Assembly: GCA_027858865.1 (NCBI GenBank)
Contig: JAQIBW010000318.1
Location: 1 to 7,681, forward strand
DNA length: 7,681 nt
DNA from: Sulfurimonas sp.
Lineage (GTDB): Bacteria > Campylobacterota > Campylobacteria > Campylobacterales > Sulfurimonadaceae
Direction of reading: 5' to 3'
Position 1 is the first letter of the stretch. Each line of letters begins with the position of its first letter. Below, one piece after another: positions 5,803-7,681 of this stretch. The position numbers were made by a program, and so were the translations under genes. The notes beneath the pieces were generated by a model that was given only the letters and a program-made list of their open reading frames with translations, was not told the DNA's origin and ran no database searches.

Positions 5803-7641
5803 TTAGTAACTATCTCCCACTTCTGTGTTGCTAAGCATCCCTTCATTAAATACTACCACTTGGTTTCTTCCAGTTTCTTTTGCTTGGTACATAGCCATAT
5901 CTGCAAACTTAATACACTTCCAGATACTATCACTGTCTTTTGGAAAGTTTGAGCATCCAACACTAAGTGTTTTAGAAAAACTTTCTCCATCTGCATAAAT
6001 TTTTTGTTTGCTAAACTCAACTCTTATGGTTTCTGCAATTTGGACTATTTTTTCTTCTTCACAATTATAAAGAAGCACTAAGAACTCTTCTCCTCCGTAT
6101 CTAATAGCCATATCAGCTTTGCGGATACTGCTTTTAATTACTCCAGAGACCATTCGAATCGCTTCATCTCCGACGTCGTGTCCATAGTTGTCATTAATCA
6201 TCTTAAAGTAGTCAATATCTATCATAAGTACACCAAAAGAAGTTCCTGCACGTACTGCTTGAGGAACAGAAACATCAGCGAACTCATCTAGAAATTTACG
6301 GTTATACATATTTGTAAGTTGATCTACTCTAGCCATTTGGTTGAGTGTCTGCATCAGCTTTTTACTTACTATTGCAGGTCTTGCAGTAGTTATATAGTCT
6401 TCTATATCGCTCGTAATCGTTCTTACATGCTCAGTCTCTTTAGCGTCCTTTGTCACGATTGTAAGAACCAAAGTTAACTCATTTGAGATTGTATATGGTG
6501 TACATATATATTCAGTGTCTTCAAGTTCATAAAGTTCACAAGACTTTTTAAATATGCTTGAATCAACACTTGCATGTATACGGTCTGCTCTACACTCACC
6601 ATTTAAAATACCGCAATGACATCCATTTTCACTATATACGATTTTTTTGACCTTGTTCATGGTATCTATTTCTGTCATAGTGAAATCATCCAGTTTAAAA
6701 TGATCTTTTAAAACATATGCGATACGGTTATATATATCTTCTAAATCCTTATCGTTTTCTATTGTCTGTTTGAACTTATATATATCTGAAAGTCTCTCTA
6801 TGGTAGTGTTAATATTTATGAGAGGATCAGGCTCTTTTACATAATTTTTATTTTTAATAAATATATATACTTTTTTGTCTAACTCTTCAAATGTGTGTTG
6901 TAGTTTTTCCAGCATAGTGTTGAGCATATTAGCTACAGTTTCACTCTCTTTGTTCTGACTTCCTTTAATCCTTACTGAGTAATCACCATGATAAGCACTT
7001 TGCATAACGTCTCTTATGGAGTAAAATATATTGACAAATGGTTTTATAAATCTGGTTATAACAATAAAGACAAGCATAATAGTGATAATAGTTATAGCTA
7101 TGTTGTAAAGAACAGTTTTAATACTACTAGTTCGTATATCAGTTATATCCATAACCATACTTACAACACCAAGCACCTCACCTTCTTTTGCATTATGGCA
7201 AGCCATACAGTTTGGAGTTCCATATTCTGTTGCTACAAATGGTATGCTGACACGCATTACGCTTTTACTTGTCATTTCAGTAGTTATAGATTTTGTTTTT
7301 CCAGACTTTAAAACTTCTGAATCAATTTTATCTCTTGGTGTCTCATTGTTATGACCCTCACCATATTGTTCTATGACAGTAGGTGAGCGGGCAACCCAAA
7401 GTTCACTTATCTTTTCTACACTTCCTATTTGGTTTAGGAAAAAGTCTCTTTGACCCATTATCCCATTTACCATGTGTGAAGTTAGTCCAATTTTAACAAT
7501 TTCAGCAGTTAAGCTTGCCCTATGCTCCGCTGTTTTAATTCCATATTCTCGAAAGTTAAGGGTAGTACTAATTATCATCGAAATAAAGAAAATTGAGAAG
7601 ATGATAACTAACGCGGTTATTACTTTTTGTCTGGATTCCAT
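5803..7641 (-). CDS. Membrane diguanylate cyclase with periplasmic haem-c sensor, HAMP, GAF-like and GGDEF domains
   Basis: A 612-residue sensor enzyme that makes cyclic di-GMP from two GTP. Order: helix 1 (7-29), periplasmic domain (30-174) with the haem c motif C145-M-A-C148-H149 near its end, helix 2 (175-197), HAMP (about 198-255), a linker, a GAF-like domain (about 295-425), and GGDEF (436-600). The periplasmic part resembles the PAS-like haem-c sensors known from Geobacter chemotaxis receptors and Tll0287/DUF3365 proteins, so redox state or a small ligand is the likely signal. The GGDEF domain looks active: D475/D477 for metal, GGEEF at 516-520, and RKAD at 507-510 for product feedback inhibition. 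There is no EAL domain. The GAF-like part has five cysteines (341, 343, 350, 368, 380). The start ATG has AAGG seven bases before it. Haem attachment needs the cytochrome c maturation system, which is not in the window. Confidence 0.92.
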   Translation of the reverse strand: MESRQKVITALVIIFSIFFISMIISTTLNFREYGIKTAEHRASLTAEIVKIGLTSHMVNGIMGQRDFFLNQIGSVEKISELWVARSPTVIEQYGEGHNNETPRDKIDSEVLKSGKTKSITTEMTSKSVMRVSIPFVATEYGTPNCMACHNAKEGEVLGVVSMVMDITDIRTSSIKTVLYNIAITIITIMLVFIVITRFIKPFVNIFYSIRDVMQSAYHGDYSVRIKGSQNKESETVANMLNTMLEKLQHTFEELDKKVYIFIKNKNYVKEPDPLININTTIERLSDIYKFKQTIENDKDLEDIYNRIAYVLKDHFKLDDFTMTEIDTMNKVKKIVYSENGCHCGILNGECRADRIHASVDSSIFKKSCELYELEDTEYICTPYTISNELTLVLTIVTKDAKETEHVRTITSDIEDYITTARPAIVSKKLMQTLNQMARVDQLTNMYNRKFLDEFADVSVPQAVRAGTSFGVLMIDIDYFKMINDNYGHDVGDEAIRMVSGVIKSSIRKADMAIRYGGEEFLVLLYNCEEEKIVQIAETIRVEFSKQKIYADGESFSKTLSVGCSNFPKDSDSIWKCIKFADMAMYQAKETGRNQVVVFNEGMLSNTEVGDSY

Positions 7642-7665
7642 AACATTACCTTATAGTTTTTTTAG

Positions 7666-7674
7666 ATTTTAGCA
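7666..7674 (-). promoter_or_regulatory. Extended -10 promoter of the diguanylate cyclase gene
   Basis: On the minus strand the bases read TGCTAAAAT, which is TG-n followed by a near-consensus hexamer. It predicts a start at about 7659 and a leader of about 18 bases holding AAGG. The window ends seven bases farther upstream, so a -35 or operator cannot be judged. Confidence 0.45.
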
Positions 7675-7681
7675 CAAATAG

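Noticed and set aside
1..7681. CRISPR array, insertion sequence, phage or defence genes
   Set aside because: No direct-repeat array, transposase, terminal inverted repeat pair or recognisable defence domain was found in any frame I read.

Overview
The window is AT-rich, with tightly packed genes. The protein families (an Ada-type alkyl-transferase, an AsmA-like protein, tRNA 2-selenouridine synthase, a c-haem diguanylate cyclase) and the codon and residue bias toward Lys, Ile, Asn and Leu suggest a free-living Campylobacterota bacterium of the Sulfurimonas/Sulfurovum/Arcobacter type. This assignment is inferred from style and gene content; no marker gene proves it.

Left part (1-3173): the 3' end of an O6-methylguanine-DNA methyltransferase gene (2-295, +) converges on a long minus-strand gene (309-3173) for a 954-residue, membrane-anchored, beta-repeat protein that looks like an AsmA/TamB-type lipid-transfer bridge. 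The two stop codons are 13 bases apart and share one small hairpin that could act as a terminator in both directions.

Middle (3174-5581): a 101-base divergent intergenic region holds a perfect 7-bp-arm palindrome that matches the Crp/Fnr half-site pattern TTGA-N6-TCAA. It is centred 41.5 bases upstream of the start point predicted from a perfect TATAAT box. From there a compact plus-strand run of three genes follows: a four-helix CopD-like membrane protein, a radical SAM protein, and mnmH (selU). The radical SAM frame ends early at 4444. A one-base shift near an A5 run opens a protein-like tail that ends in TGA one base before the mnmH ATG, so either the gene is frameshifted or the base call is wrong there.

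Right part (5582-7681): a minus-strand tRNA-Met(CAT) with encoded CCA and its own TATAAT box, then a minus-strand gene for a 612-residue diguanylate cyclase. This protein has a periplasmic haem-c (CMACH) sensor, HAMP, a cysteine-rich GAF-like region and an intact GGEEF domain with an I-site.

The genes are mostly independent housekeeping and signalling functions: DNA repair, envelope, tRNA modification and redox-linked c-di-GMP signalling. No mobile element, CRISPR array, phage gene or defence system is visible. The most notable points are the radical SAM frame break, the Fnr-like class II promoter geometry and the repeat architecture of the AsmA-like protein.
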